From contig LADZ01000069.1 of assembly GCA_000961845.1 (NCBI GenBank), positions 1 through 41,388 of the forward strand: a DNA stretch of 41,388 nt, given 5' to 3'. The DNA comes from Flavobacteriales bacterium BRH_c54. Its GTDB lineage: Bacteria > Bacteroidota > Bacteroidia > Flavobacteriales_E > Vicingaceae. Under the pieces are notes generated by a model, which worked only from the letters and a program-made list of their open reading frames with translations, was not told the DNA's origin and searched no databases. Both the position numbers and the translations under genes were made by a program. Positions within the stretch are counted from its first letter, which is position 1. Every line of letters starts with the position of its first letter. Positions 1 through 8,308 of this stretch are shown piece by piece.

Positions 1-39
1 TGCCAAGAGTCCGTAAATGGCAATCATGTATGTTTCCAT
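1..39 (-). CDS. 5' end of a gene leaving the window, hypothetical
   Basis: An open frame on the minus strand starts at ATG 39-37 and reads METYMIAIYGLLA to the window edge (13 codons). The product cannot be identified; the visible residues are hydrophobic and could begin a membrane segment or signal sequence. It points the same way as the tyrosine recombinase at 253-1386, with about 210 bp of structured DNA between them, so it could be the first gene of an array carried by that recombinase. That is inference; 13 codons cannot prove a gene. Confidence 0.35.
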   Translation of the reverse strand, partial: METYMIAIYGLLA

Positions 40-80
40 ATGTCGTTTTTTAGTCTATTATTTTTTCATTTCAGTCGAGC

Positions 81-151
81 GTTGGCAAAAAAGCAATGTG
101 TGCGTAGCACTCTTTGCTTGTGCGTTCGGCTTTTTTCGCATGAAGCACAAC
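81..151. repeat. Nested imperfect palindrome 3' of the recombinase gene
   Basis: The interval has several mutually compatible or alternative stems. GTTG (81-84) pairs with CAAC (148-151), AAAAAAGC (87-94) with GCTTTTTT (129-136), AAGCAA (91-96) with TTGCTT (114-119), and the apical hairpin GTGC-gta-GCAC covers 100-110. It is GC-richer than its surroundings and non-coding. Possible roles are a folded recombination site for the neighbouring recombinase, a REP-like element or a transcript terminator. It does not fit the canonical attC ends (RYYYAAC...GTTRRRY), so its nature is open. Confidence 0.55.
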
Positions 152-158
152 TTGTTTA

Positions 159-181
159 TATATGTAACTTTATTACATATA
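159..181. repeat. Inverted repeat A, candidate recombinase core site
   Basis: Perfect 9-bp arms TATATGTAA (159-167) and TTACATATA (173-181) are separated by 5 nt. The geometry of two inverted 8-9 bp arms around a short spacer is that of a tyrosine recombinase core site. It lies about 70 bp from the stop codon of the recombinase. Function is inferred; an AT-rich hairpin of this size could also act in transcript ends. Confidence 0.45.
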
Positions 182-200
182 CCTAACAGATTTTAGTTGT

Positions 201-227
201 ATATATGTAGTTTTTGGTTACATATAT
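201..227. repeat. Inverted repeat B, related to repeat A
   Basis: Arms ATATATGTA (201-209) and TACATATAT (219-227) are perfect 9-bp inverted copies around a 9-nt spacer. The core TATATGTA / TACATATA is the same as in the repeat at 159-181, so the same arm sequence occurs four times within 70 bp, next to the 3' end of the recombinase gene. Possibly a second core or accessory binding site. Confidence 0.45.
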
Positions 228-252
228 CTTTTTTTTGTAAATATACATTTTT

Positions 253-1386
253 TTATAAATCATCAAAAGGGCTTTTAATATTTTGTAAGTTTTTGGTACT
301 AACATAAGTGTAAATTTCTGTTGTTCTGCTGCTATTATGTCCTAATAGTTCTTGTATGTATCTCAAATCAGTTCCATTTTCAAGCAAGTGAGTAGCAAAG
401 CTATGGCGTAACCAGTGTAAGGTTGCCGGTTTTTTTATGTTCGCTTTTCTTAAAGCTTGCTTTAAAACACTTTGTAAGCTTTCTGCAGAATATTTATTTC
501 CTTTGAATTGCCCTTCAAAAAGCCAAGTACTAGGTTGGTACTCTTTGTAGTATGCTCGTAACAAATTAATCAGTTTATCGCTTATGGGGGCAATGCGATC
601 TTTTTTGCCTTTGCTTTGCCTAATTATTAATAGTTTTCTTTTAGAATCTACATCATTAGGTCGTAAGTTTAATAACTCGCTTCTGCGTAACCCACAGGCA
701 TAAATTAAACTGAGCATAGCCTTGTGTTTTATATTGCTTGGAGCATCTAAAATACTTTTTATTTCTTCTTTAGATAATACATTAGGTAGTTTTCGCTCTC
801 TTTTAGGTCGGTGTATTAAGTCTAGATCTAATGCTTTATGCTCAATTTTTTTATAGAATAACTTTATAGCATTTACTATTTGGTTTTGGTAAGAAGCAGA
901 ATAGTTATTTTTTAAGATGTAGTTATTGTTAAAACTTATAATATCTTCATTAGTAATATCCTCCACTTGTTTATCATTAAAATACCTTAAAAAACTATCT
1001 AACGCATCTATGTATGTTTTTACTGTATTAGCCGCATACCTTCTACTTAACAACCATTCTTTAAACTGAAAAATTTTTTTCTTTGCGTTTGTATTTAACG
1101 TTGGCAAAGTACTTTTTTCCACTTTCGGTTCATTCGTTTTCTTATTAGATGCATTCGTGTTAGCAAAAACGGCTGAAGTATCTATAAAAGCTATTCCTTT
1201 AAAAACCTGAAAAAGTTCTTTTAGGTTAGTTTTATGGTTGGCTATGTACCAACAATTATTGGTTTTACTCCATTTAGCATCAGGAAATGTTTTTACCAGT
1301 TTAGTAAGTTGTTCGTCAATTGGGTAATATAAACCCAAACAATTTTGTTTATTGTGAAATAGTGGTTTTATGCTAATTTTTTTCAT
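253..1386 (-). CDS. Tyrosine recombinase/integrase, XerC/IntI-like
   Basis: A 377-residue site-specific recombinase of the phage-integrase family, cutting and rejoining DNA through a 3'-phosphotyrosine. Residues 1-95 form an N-terminal extension of the kind seen on Bacteroidota recombinases. Residues 103-190 are the SAM-like core-binding domain. Residues 200-370 are the catalytic domain with the full set R234 (GLRRSEL), K259, H324 and R327 (HWLRH), H350 (LLGH) and Y359. The C-terminal tail IKSPFDDL resembles integron integrases, but the extra helical insertion specific to IntI is absent between residues 290 and 320. It therefore belongs near IntI/Xer-type enzymes rather than being a proven IntI. 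It is probably active because all catalytic residues are intact. Inverted repeats at 159-227 lie directly at its 3' side. A -7 box sits at 1411-1418. Confidence 0.93.
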   Translation of the reverse strand: MKKISIKPLFHNKQNCLGLYYPIDEQLTKLVKTFPDAKWSKTNNCWYIANHKTNLKELFQVFKGIAFIDTSAVFANTNASNKKTNEPKVEKSTLPTLNTNAKKKIFQFKEWLLSRRYAANTVKTYIDALDSFLRYFNDKQVEDITNEDIISFNNNYILKNNYSASYQNQIVNAIKLFYKKIEHKALDLDLIHRPKRERKLPNVLSKEEIKSILDAPSNIKHKAMLSLIYACGLRRSELLNLRPNDVDSKRKLLIIRQSKGKKDRIAPISDKLINLLRAYYKEYQPSTWLFEGQFKGNKYSAESLQSVLKQALRKANIKKPATLHWLRHSFATHLLENGTDLRYIQELLGHNSSRTTEIYTYVSTKNLQNIKSPFDDL

Positions 1387-1410
1387 ATATAGTTATGAAT
1401 TAAATTTTTA

Positions 1411-1418
1411 CAAATTTA
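1411..1418 (-). promoter_or_regulatory. -7 promoter box for the recombinase
   Basis: Read on the minus strand this is TAAATTTG, matching the Bacteroidota -7 consensus TAnnTTTG. It would give a leader of about 20 nt before ATG 1386. No clear -33 TTTG is seen at the usual distance. Confidence 0.45.
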
Positions 1419-1548
1419 CAACATTAAAAAATTAACTTATTAAATCGCTAATCTTCATTTTTTTCGTCATTTCGGCAACATTTCTCAGCTCTCACCAAAT
1501 TTTTAAACAACACAAAATCAAATATATAATCACTTTTTTAATTTTTTA

Positions 1549-1601
1549 GGAAACATTTTTCACACTTTTCGTTTCCAATGTTAAAAATGTTTCTAATTTT
1601 G
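1549..1601 (+). promoter_or_regulatory. TetR promoter and probable operator
   Basis: GAAACATTTTT (1550-1560) and AAAAATGTTTC (1583-1593) form a perfect 11-bp inverted repeat with a 22-nt spacer. GGAAAC (1549-1554) and GTTTCC (1571-1576) form a second, nested one. The -7 box TAATTTTG (1594-1601) follows the right arm immediately. A dimeric regulator bound here would cover the promoter, so autorepression by the TetR protein encoded next is likely. The box ends 8 nt before the ATG, giving a leader of a few nucleotides or none. Confidence 0.65.
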
Positions 1602-1609
1602 TCCACATT

Positions 1610-2236
1610 ATGAGTAAAACAGAAAAACATATTGAACTATTGGTTAATTGTGCCCAACTTTTTATGAAGTACGGCATTAAGAGTTTAACCATGAACGACA
1701 TTGCCACCCATTTAGGAATTTCTAAAAAAACGCTTTACCTGTATGTAACGGATAAAAAAGATTTAGTGAATCAAACCGTACAAATACAAGTAGATAATGA
1801 AGAGTGTATTTTAGAAGAAACCATTAGTCATGATGGAAATGCCATTGATGAGTTGCTTAGAATTAACCAAAAAGTAAGTGAAAAGTTACACAACATTCAA
1901 CCGGGAGTAATGTACGATTTGCAAAAATTTTATCCTGAAGCTTGGAAAATATTTCAAAATCATAAATGTAATTATATTCCAACCATAGTAGAAGCCAATA
2001 TCGAAAAAGGAGTAAAAGAAGGCTTGTTCAGAGAAAATGTAAATCCTAAAATCATCTCAAAATTTTACATTACCATGGTAGATAAAATATTTGATGTGGA
2101 ACTTTTTCCTCCTATGGAATTTAACTATAAAACTTTGCATTTAGAAATGGCTCGTTACCATATTAGAGGTATTGCCAGCAGAAAAGGAATAGAATATTTA
2201 AAACAAAAATTAACACAAACCAACCAAGAATTTTAA
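1610..2236 (+). CDS. TetR/AcrR-family transcriptional regulator
   Basis: A 208-residue regulator with an N-terminal TetR helix-turn-helix (residues about 9-55, with LTMNDIATHLGISKKTLY) and a variable ligand-binding C-terminal domain. It heads a tight operon: 5 nt separate it from the TolC-like gene, followed by the periplasmic adaptor and RND pump. The expected role is ligand-responsive repressor of this efflux operon. The start at 1610 is needed to keep the first helix of the HTH domain. The perfect inverted repeat over its promoter (1550-1593) is the probable binding site. The inducer is unknown. Confidence 0.93.
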   Translation: MSKTEKHIELLVNCAQLFMKYGIKSLTMNDIATHLGISKKTLYLYVTDKKDLVNQTVQIQVDNEECILEETISHDGNAIDELLRINQKVSEKLHNIQPGVMYDLQKFYPEAWKIFQNHKCNYIPTIVEANIEKGVKEGLFRENVNPKIISKFYITMVDKIFDVELFPPMEFNYKTLHLEMARYHIRGIASRKGIEYLKQKLTQTNQEF

Positions 2237-2241
2237 GCGAT

Positions 2242-3585
2242 ATGAACAATTATAAAATAATATTAACTGTTGTGTTGTTGGGAATGTTGTTTTCAGCAGC
2301 CGCTCAAGAATCAAAAAGCTTTTCGTTAAAAGAGGCTCAAGATTATGCTATTGAGCATAATTACCAAAACCAAAATGCTATTAAGGACATTGAAATTGCC
2401 AAAAAGAAAGTTTGGGAAACTACTGCAATAGGATTGCCTCAAGTAAATGCTGAAGGACAAATCCAACGTTTTATTGATATTCCTACACAAGTAGCACCAG
2501 CAAATGCTTTTAATCCGATGGCTCCTGAAGGCGAGTTAGCTACTTTTCAGTTTGGATTAAATTACAATAATTCTGTTGGTATTACTGCTTCTCAATTAAT
2601 TTTTGATGGCTCTTATATTGTTGGCTTGCAAGCTGCAAAAACCTATAAAGAGTTGTCTATTAATAGTCAGGTAAAAACTGAAATAGAATTAAGAGACGCT
2701 GTTGCTCAAGCATATTACACAGTGTTAGCTACTCAAAAAAATGTGATGGTGTTATCACAATCTTTAGCAACTTCTGAAAAAATGTTGGAGGAAACAAAAG
2801 CCTTATACAAAGAAGGATTGACTGAAGAACAAAATGTAGATCAGTTAGAACTGAATGTAAATGCTTTGAAAACTTCTTTAGGAATAGCTGAAGGACAAAG
2901 AGATTTTGCTATAAAATTACTTAACCTTCAGTTGGGCTTAGAGATTAATACACAGTTGGTTTTAACCGATGAGTTTGATAGTATGATAGCTACCAATCAA
3001 AATAGTGCGTTGGACAAAGAGTTTAAAATTGAAAATCATATTGATTATGAATTAATTGTAACCAACATGAAGCTTTCGCAATTGAACTTGAGAAAAGAAA
3101 AATATACTTTCTTGCCAACAGTATCAGCATTTTTTAGTCACCAACAACAAAATTTTGGTAATGAATTAGATGTTTTTAGTAGCGATGCCAGATGGTTTCC
3201 GGCAACTATTGTTGGGATAAATTTAAAATTGCCTATTCTAACCAGTGGAGCAAGATTATCTAAAGTTTCTCAAGCAAAAATTGAGTTGGAAAAAATGGAA
3301 AATTCTGCCAAAGAAATAGAACAAAACTTAAAATATCAATCTGAATTAGCAGCATCTAATTTTGATACAGCAAAAGAAACTTTTGACAACCAAAAGGATA
3401 ACTTGGCGTTAGCTCAAAAAATTTATGATAAAACAGTAAAAAAATATGAAGCAGGAATTGCATCGAGTTTAGAGTTAACACAAGCTCAAAATCAAATGCT
3501 TAGTGCAGAGGGAAATTATGTAAAGGCAGTGTTAGATTTACTTAATGCTCGTTCTGCTTTAGAAAAATCTTATGGTCAAAAATAA
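2242..3585 (+). CDS. TolC-family outer membrane efflux protein
   Basis: A 447-residue outer-membrane channel of the OEP/TolC family. Residues 1-22 are a signal peptide ending AAAQ. The mature part has two long alpha-helical, coiled-coil-prone repeats (about 30-220 and 250-440) with the Ala/Gln/Leu-rich patterns typical of TolC hairpins, for example near the C-terminus KYEAGIASSLELTQAQNQ. It would form the trimeric outer-membrane exit duct for the adaptor and RND pump encoded downstream. It sits second in the operon, 43 bp before the adaptor gene. Length is normal for the family. Confidence 0.93.
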   Translation: MNNYKIILTVVLLGMLFSAAAQESKSFSLKEAQDYAIEHNYQNQNAIKDIEIAKKKVWETTAIGLPQVNAEGQIQRFIDIPTQVAPANAFNPMAPEGELATFQFGLNYNNSVGITASQLIFDGSYIVGLQAAKTYKELSINSQVKTEIELRDAVAQAYYTVLATQKNVMVLSQSLATSEKMLEETKALYKEGLTEEQNVDQLELNVNALKTSLGIAEGQRDFAIKLLNLQLGLEINTQLVLTDEFDSMIATNQNSALDKEFKIENHIDYELIVTNMKLSQLNLRKEKYTFLPTVSAFFSHQQQNFGNELDVFSSDARWFPATIVGINLKLPILTSGARLSKVSQAKIELEKMENSAKEIEQNLKYQSELAASNFDTAKETFDNQKDNLALAQKIYDKTVKKYEAGIASSLELTQAQNQMLSAEGNYVKAVLDLLNARSALEKSYGQK

Positions 3586-3628
3586 AATCAATTAAACCTA
3601 ACATATCAATCAATAAAATACTTATAAA

Positions 3629-4792
3629 ATGAAAAAAATATTAATCATCATCAGCGTTGCAGCAACTTTAATTTCTTGTGGAGGAAAAGAAAAAACGGTT
3701 GACGAAATTGTTGCAGGAAACAACCTTGAAGAAATAAACGCTAAGAAAAACGAGTTGACAGCTAAGCAAAATGCTATTTTAGATGAGATAGAAAAATTAG
3801 ATATTGCTATTGCTAATTTAGATTCTTCGTTGTCAATTCCGGTAATTACAACCATAGAAGCTAAAGCCACTAGTTTTAAGCATTATGTTCAAATTCAAGG
3901 AAATGTTCAAACCAAAGAAAACATTGTTATTTACCCTGAATATGCTGGTGTTTTAACCAAAGTGTTGGTAAAAGAAGGTCAGTTTGTAAACAAAGGCGAA
4001 ATGTTGGCTAAAATTGATGATGGCGGTTTAAACCAACAATTATCTCAAATGGAAACACAATTGGCGTTGGCAAAAACCACTTTTGAGCGTCAGGAAAGAT
4101 TATGGAAAGATAAAATTGGATCAGAAATACAGTTTTTACAAGCTAAAACTAATTATGAGGCACAGCAAAAAGCAGTAAACCAAATGAAAGAGCAGTTAGC
4201 AAAAACTACTATTACCGCTCCTTTTAGCGGTGTAATTGATGATGTAATGTCGGAACAAGGTCAGGTAGTTTCTCCGGGAATGAATCAGTTGTTTAGAATT
4301 ATTAACCTTAAGGATATGTTTATTGAAGCAGAAATTCCTGAAAACTACATTACCAATATTAGAACAGGTTCTCAGGTAAACGTTTACTTCCCTGTGTTAA
4401 ACGACACGGTTACTTCAACTATCAGACAAGTAAGCAATTACATTAATCCTAATAACAGAACGTTTAAAATTGAGATAGCAATAACCAATGAAAACAAAAT
4501 GATTAAACCTAACATGACAGCCTTATTGAGCATTAATAATTATGTAAATGATAGTGCTTTGGTATTGCCTCAATCAATTATTTCTGAAAATGCTGAAGGT
4601 GAAAAATATGTTTATGCAGTGAAGAAAGGAAAGAAAAACAGAAATTATGCAGAAAAGAGAGTAATTAAGATAGGAAAAACACAAAATGGTGTTGCTGAGA
4701 TTACTGAAGGAATTGCTAACGGAGATATAATTATTGAAGAAGGAGCAAGAATAGTTAAAGAAGATGACCAAGTTTTAATTAAAAAAATGTAA
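3629..4792 (+). CDS. RND efflux periplasmic adaptor (MFP), lipoprotein
   Basis: A 387-residue membrane-fusion protein of the HlyD/AcrA type. Residues 1-17 are a lipoprotein signal with lipobox LISC (Cys17), so it is likely lipid-anchored. A coiled coil covers about 32-68. The split lipoyl domain is seen as GVLTKVLVKEGQFVNKGE and, after the alpha-hairpin, as TITAPFSGVIDDVMSEQG. Beta-barrel and membrane-proximal domains follow to the C-terminus. It would couple the RND pump (next gene, 51 bp downstream) to the TolC-like channel (previous gene). Confidence 0.94.
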   Translation: MKKILIIISVAATLISCGGKEKTVDEIVAGNNLEEINAKKNELTAKQNAILDEIEKLDIAIANLDSSLSIPVITTIEAKATSFKHYVQIQGNVQTKENIVIYPEYAGVLTKVLVKEGQFVNKGEMLAKIDDGGLNQQLSQMETQLALAKTTFERQERLWKDKIGSEIQFLQAKTNYEAQQKAVNQMKEQLAKTTITAPFSGVIDDVMSEQGQVVSPGMNQLFRIINLKDMFIEAEIPENYITNIRTGSQVNVYFPVLNDTVTSTIRQVSNYINPNNRTFKIEIAITNENKMIKPNMTALLSINNYVNDSALVLPQSIISENAEGEKYVYAVKKGKKNRNYAEKRVIKIGKTQNGVAEITEGIANGDIIIEEGARIVKEDDQVLIKKM

Positions 4793-4843
4793 TTAGACAA
4801 TTATTACTGCATTTAAAAAAATAACCTAAAACGGTAAAAGAAA

Positions 4844-7800
4844 ATGGCTAAAAATAAAAAACTAAAAGAGTTTAAAATATCATCTTGGGCGATAGATAAT
4901 AAGATGACTATTTATCTCATGATATTTTTAATATTAATTACAGGGATATCTGCTTATTATTCGATGCCTCGAGAAAGCTTTCCGGAAGTTAAAGAAACTA
5001 AAATTTATATTAGTTCAGTTTTTCCGGGAAATACCTCCGAGGATATGGAAAAACTCATTACCGACCCCCTTGAAGAAGAGTTGCAGAACTTGAGTGGTGT
5101 TACAAAAATTACTTCAACTTCTCAAGAAGATTATTCTATTATTATTGTTGAGTTTGAAGAGAGTTTTAGCATTCCTGAAGCGAAATCTAAGGTTAAGGAT
5201 AAAGTTGACTTAAAAAAAGCAGGAGCAGATTGGCCAACTTTTAATGGAGCTAAAGTTGAACCTAATGTGTTTGATTTAAATATTGCTGAAGAATTTGCTA
5301 TTATCAACGTTAATATTTCAGGAGATTATCCGGTTCAAAAGTTGAAGGAATATGCTGAATATTTAGAGAAGAAAATAGAGTTATTGCCTGAAATTAAACA
5401 AGTAGATATTCGTGGAGCTCAAGAAAAAGAAATTGAAGTAGCTGTTGATGTATATAAAATGACAGCTTCAAAAGTGAGTTTTGATGATATTATTAACACC
5501 ATTGCAGGAGGAAATACTACTGTTTCTGCCGGTAATTTGGTAATGAATGAGCAACGAAGAACCATTAGAGTTATTGGAGAAATTGAGGATGCAGCAGAGT
5601 TAGAAAACTTTGTGGTTAAAAACGAAAATGGGCCAATTTATCTTAAAGATATTGCTTCTATTGCTTTTCAGGAAAAGGAAAAAACTACCTATGCCAGAGA
5701 GTTTTCTAAACCAGTAGTAATGCTTGATGTTAAGAAACTTTCTGGAAAAAACATGGTGGAAGCTGTTGAAAAAATTAAAGAGATACTTGAAGAAGCTAAA
5801 AGTGATTATTTACCTAAAGATTTAAATGTTACTACTTCAAACGATCAATCTACAAAGACCATTAACCAAGTTGATGAGTTGGTAAATAACATCATTTTCG
5901 GAATATTGTTAGTGGTTGGTGTGTTAATGTTCTTTTTAGGATTTAGAAATGCTTTGTTTGTTGGTTTTGCTATTCCTATGTCTATGTTTTTATCCTTTAC
6001 TTTACTTAACATGATAGGCTATACCATGAATACGATGGTGCTTTTTGCTTTGGTTATGGGATTAGGAATGTTGGTAGATAATGGAATTGTGGTGGTAGAA
6101 AATGTACTTCGACTTATGCAGAAAGAAAATATGAGTAGAATAGCTGCCGCTAAACAAGGTATAGGAGAAATTGCTACACCTATTATTATTTCAACACTAA
6201 CTTCAGTAGCAGCTTTTGTTCCACTGGGTTTTTGGCCAGGAATTATGGGTAACTTCATGAAAATATTTCCTATTACCCTTTCTGTAGTTCTTGGATCTTC
6301 ATTATTTGTAGCTATTTTTATCAACTCAATGCTTACGGCAGACTTTATGAAAACCGAAGAAAAAGAAATGAGTAAAAAATTCTTAATAAAATTAAGTGTT
6401 ATTTTATTCTTTTTTGGAGTGCTTAGTTTATTTATAGGTGGAGGTTTTAGAGGCATAGGAACCTTATTGGTTTTTGCTTCCATTATACTTTGGGTTTATA
6501 AATATTTTTTAGTAAAAGCTGCAGATTATTTTCAGGAAACTATCTTGGTTGTTCTTGAAATTAGGTATCAAAAATTTTTATCTTTTGCGTTGAGTGGTAA
6601 AAAGCCTTATGTATTTCTTTTCGGAACATTTGGGTTATTAATTCTTTCATTTATTGTATTTGCTATTGCACAACCAAAAGTGGAGTTTTTCCCTGATAAT
6701 GAGCCTAACCAAGTGTTTGTTTATTTAGAGTATCCCGAAGGAACAGCTATTGAAAAAACCAATAAATTAACTAAAGAAATAGAAGCTAAAGTTTTTAAAG
6801 TAGTAGATAATTATAAAGATGAGACAGGTTATAATTATATGGTAGAGTCTGCTGTTTCTCAAGTAGGTGAAGGTGCTGGAAATCCTCAAACTGATGGCGG
6901 TTCTAATGCAGAAATGCCTCATAAAGGAAAAATCACGGTTTCACTTAGAGAATCTAAACTTAGAAGAGGTAAAAATAGTAAAGACTTTATGGAAGAAGTG
7001 AGAGAAGCTGTTGGCATCTACCCAGGAGTAAATATTTCTGTAGAAAAAGAAGCAGCTGGACCTCCTGCTGGGTATCCTATTAATATAGAAATTAGAGGGA
7101 AAGATTATAATGATCTTATTCTTACAGCTAAAGGATTAAGAGATGCTATTAATAAATTAAATATTCCGGGTATTGAAGGATTAAAAATTGATGTCAACAA
7201 AAGTAAACCTGTTACTGAAATAATTGTTGATAGAAAAAAAGCCGGAGAATTAGGTGTTTCTGTTGGACAAGTAGGTAATCAATTGCGTAGATCGCTTTAT
7301 GGTGAAAAAGCAAGTGTTTATAAAACGGGAGGTGAAGAGTATGATGTTGCTGTTAGGTTTGATGAAGCATATAAACACAACACAAATGCGTTGTATAATC
7401 AACGAATTGTGTTTAGAGACCCGTCAAATGGACAAATTAAGGATATTCCAGTTTCTACGTTAATTACTACTAATAACACGTCTTCTTATACTGCTATTAA
7501 GCACAGAGATTTAAACCGTGTGGTTACTTTGTATTCTTCTGTTAAAACAGGATATAATGCTACGGAAATTGTTCAGACCATTAAAACTAGACTATCTAAT
7601 TTTGAAACACCTAAAAACACCACTATTGATTTTACCGGGCAAATGGAAGAACAAGAAAAAAATATGGCATTTTTAACAACTGCTTTATTTTCAGGGTTGG
7701 GGTTAATTATTTTTTTATTGGTATTACAGTTTAATTCATTTTCAAAACCATTAATTGTGTTAATGACCATCTTTTTGAGTTTTATTGGGGTACTTTTTGG

Positions 7801-8278
7801 CTTGGTTATTTTTAACATGACCTTTGTAATTATGATGACCATGGTGGGAATTATTTCTCTTGCCGGAATTGTGGTGAACAACGGAGTGGTGCTACTCGAT
7901 TATACCGAGCTTCTGGTAGAAAGGAAGAAAAAAGAACTGGGATTAGTTAAAAAAGATAAATTGGCCTTGCCTGAATTGTTTAATGTTATTGTAGAAGGCG
8001 GAACAGCTCGTTTACGTCCGGTATTGCTAACAGCTATTACTACTGTTTTTGGATTAATTCCGTTGGCAATAGGATTAAACATAGATTTCTTCTCATTAAT
8101 AACTGAGTTTGATGCTAAAATTTATATTGGTGGAGATAACGTAATCTTTTGGGGTCCATTAGCATGGACAGTAATTTTTGGGTTAACCTTTGCCACTTTT
8201 TTAACGTTAGTTATTGTTCCTGTAACCTATTTTATTGTAGAGAAGTTTAAAATACGTGTTAGCAGGTGGAGGGCATAA
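4844..8278 (+). CDS. RND-family efflux transporter permease (HAE1/AcrB-like)
   Basis: A 1144-residue inner-membrane proton-driven pump. One TM helix near residue 25 is followed by the first porter domain, a block of TM helices around 345-560, a second large periplasmic porter region and a final TM block from about 970. The TM4 motif GMLVDNGIVVVEN keeps the first proton-relay aspartate (D412) but has Asn at the second position. The TM10 lysine of AcrB is replaced in LAGIVVNNGVVLLDY. Both changes are common in HAE1-like pumps of Bacteroidota, so they do not imply loss of function. Hydrophobic drugs, bile-like compounds or fatty acids are plausible substrates, but none can be assigned from sequence. 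It ends the TetR-TolC-MFP-RND operon. Confidence 0.95.
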   Translation: MAKNKKLKEFKISSWAIDNKMTIYLMIFLILITGISAYYSMPRESFPEVKETKIYISSVFPGNTSEDMEKLITDPLEEELQNLSGVTKITSTSQEDYSIIIVEFEESFSIPEAKSKVKDKVDLKKAGADWPTFNGAKVEPNVFDLNIAEEFAIINVNISGDYPVQKLKEYAEYLEKKIELLPEIKQVDIRGAQEKEIEVAVDVYKMTASKVSFDDIINTIAGGNTTVSAGNLVMNEQRRTIRVIGEIEDAAELENFVVKNENGPIYLKDIASIAFQEKEKTTYAREFSKPVVMLDVKKLSGKNMVEAVEKIKEILEEAKSDYLPKDLNVTTSNDQSTKTINQVDELVNNIIFGILLVVGVLMFFLGFRNALFVGFAIPMSMFLSFTLLNMIGYTMNTMVLFALVMGLGMLVDNGIVVVENVLRLMQKENMSRIAAAKQGIGEIATPIIISTLTSVAAFVPLGFWPGIMGNFMKIFPITLSVVLGSSLFVAIFINSMLTADFMKTEEKEMSKKFLIKLSVILFFFGVLSLFIGGGFRGIGTLLVFASIILWVYKYFLVKAADYFQETILVVLEIRYQKFLSFALSGKKPYVFLFGTFGLLILSFIVFAIAQPKVEFFPDNEPNQVFVYLEYPEGTAIEKTNKLTKEIEAKVFKVVDNYKDETGYNYMVESAVSQVGEGAGNPQTDGGSNAEMPHKGKITVSLRESKLRRGKNSKDFMEEVREAVGIYPGVNISVEKEAAGPPAGYPINIEIRGKDYNDLILTAKGLRDAINKLNIPGIEGLKIDVNKSKPVTEIIVDRKKAGELGVSVGQVGNQLRRSLYGEKASVYKTGGEEYDVAVRFDEAYKHNTNALYNQRIVFRDPSNGQIKDIPVSTLITTNNTSSYTAIKHRDLNRVVTLYSSVKTGYNATEIVQTIKTRLSNFETPKNTTIDFTGQMEEQEKNMAFLTTALFSGLGLIIFLLVLQFNSFSKPLIVLMTIFLSFIGVLFGLVIFNMTFVIMMTMVGIISLAGIVVNNGVVLLDYTELLVERKKKELGLVKKDKLALPELFNVIVEGGTARLRPVLLTAITTVFGLIPLAIGLNIDFFSLITEFDAKIYIGGDNVIFWGPLAWTVIFGLTFATFLTLVIVPVTYFIVEKFKIRVSRWRA

Positions 8279-8308
8279 AATAATTTTTTAACTAAAAATC
8301 AAAAAGTT

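Noticed and set aside
253-1386. Calling the recombinase a true integron integrase (intI)
   Set aside because: The IntI-specific insertion is missing and no canonical attC is seen in the 250 bp available, so only a general tyrosine recombinase call is safe.
6019-6483. Minus-strand open frame of 154 codons inside the RND gene
   Set aside because: Antisense to a well conserved pump domain; composition (Ile/Thr/Lys/Asn) is the mirror of membrane coding; no promoter and no family likeness.
7573-8082. Minus-strand frames at the end of the RND gene
   Set aside because: Shadows of conserved TM codons on the opposite strand.
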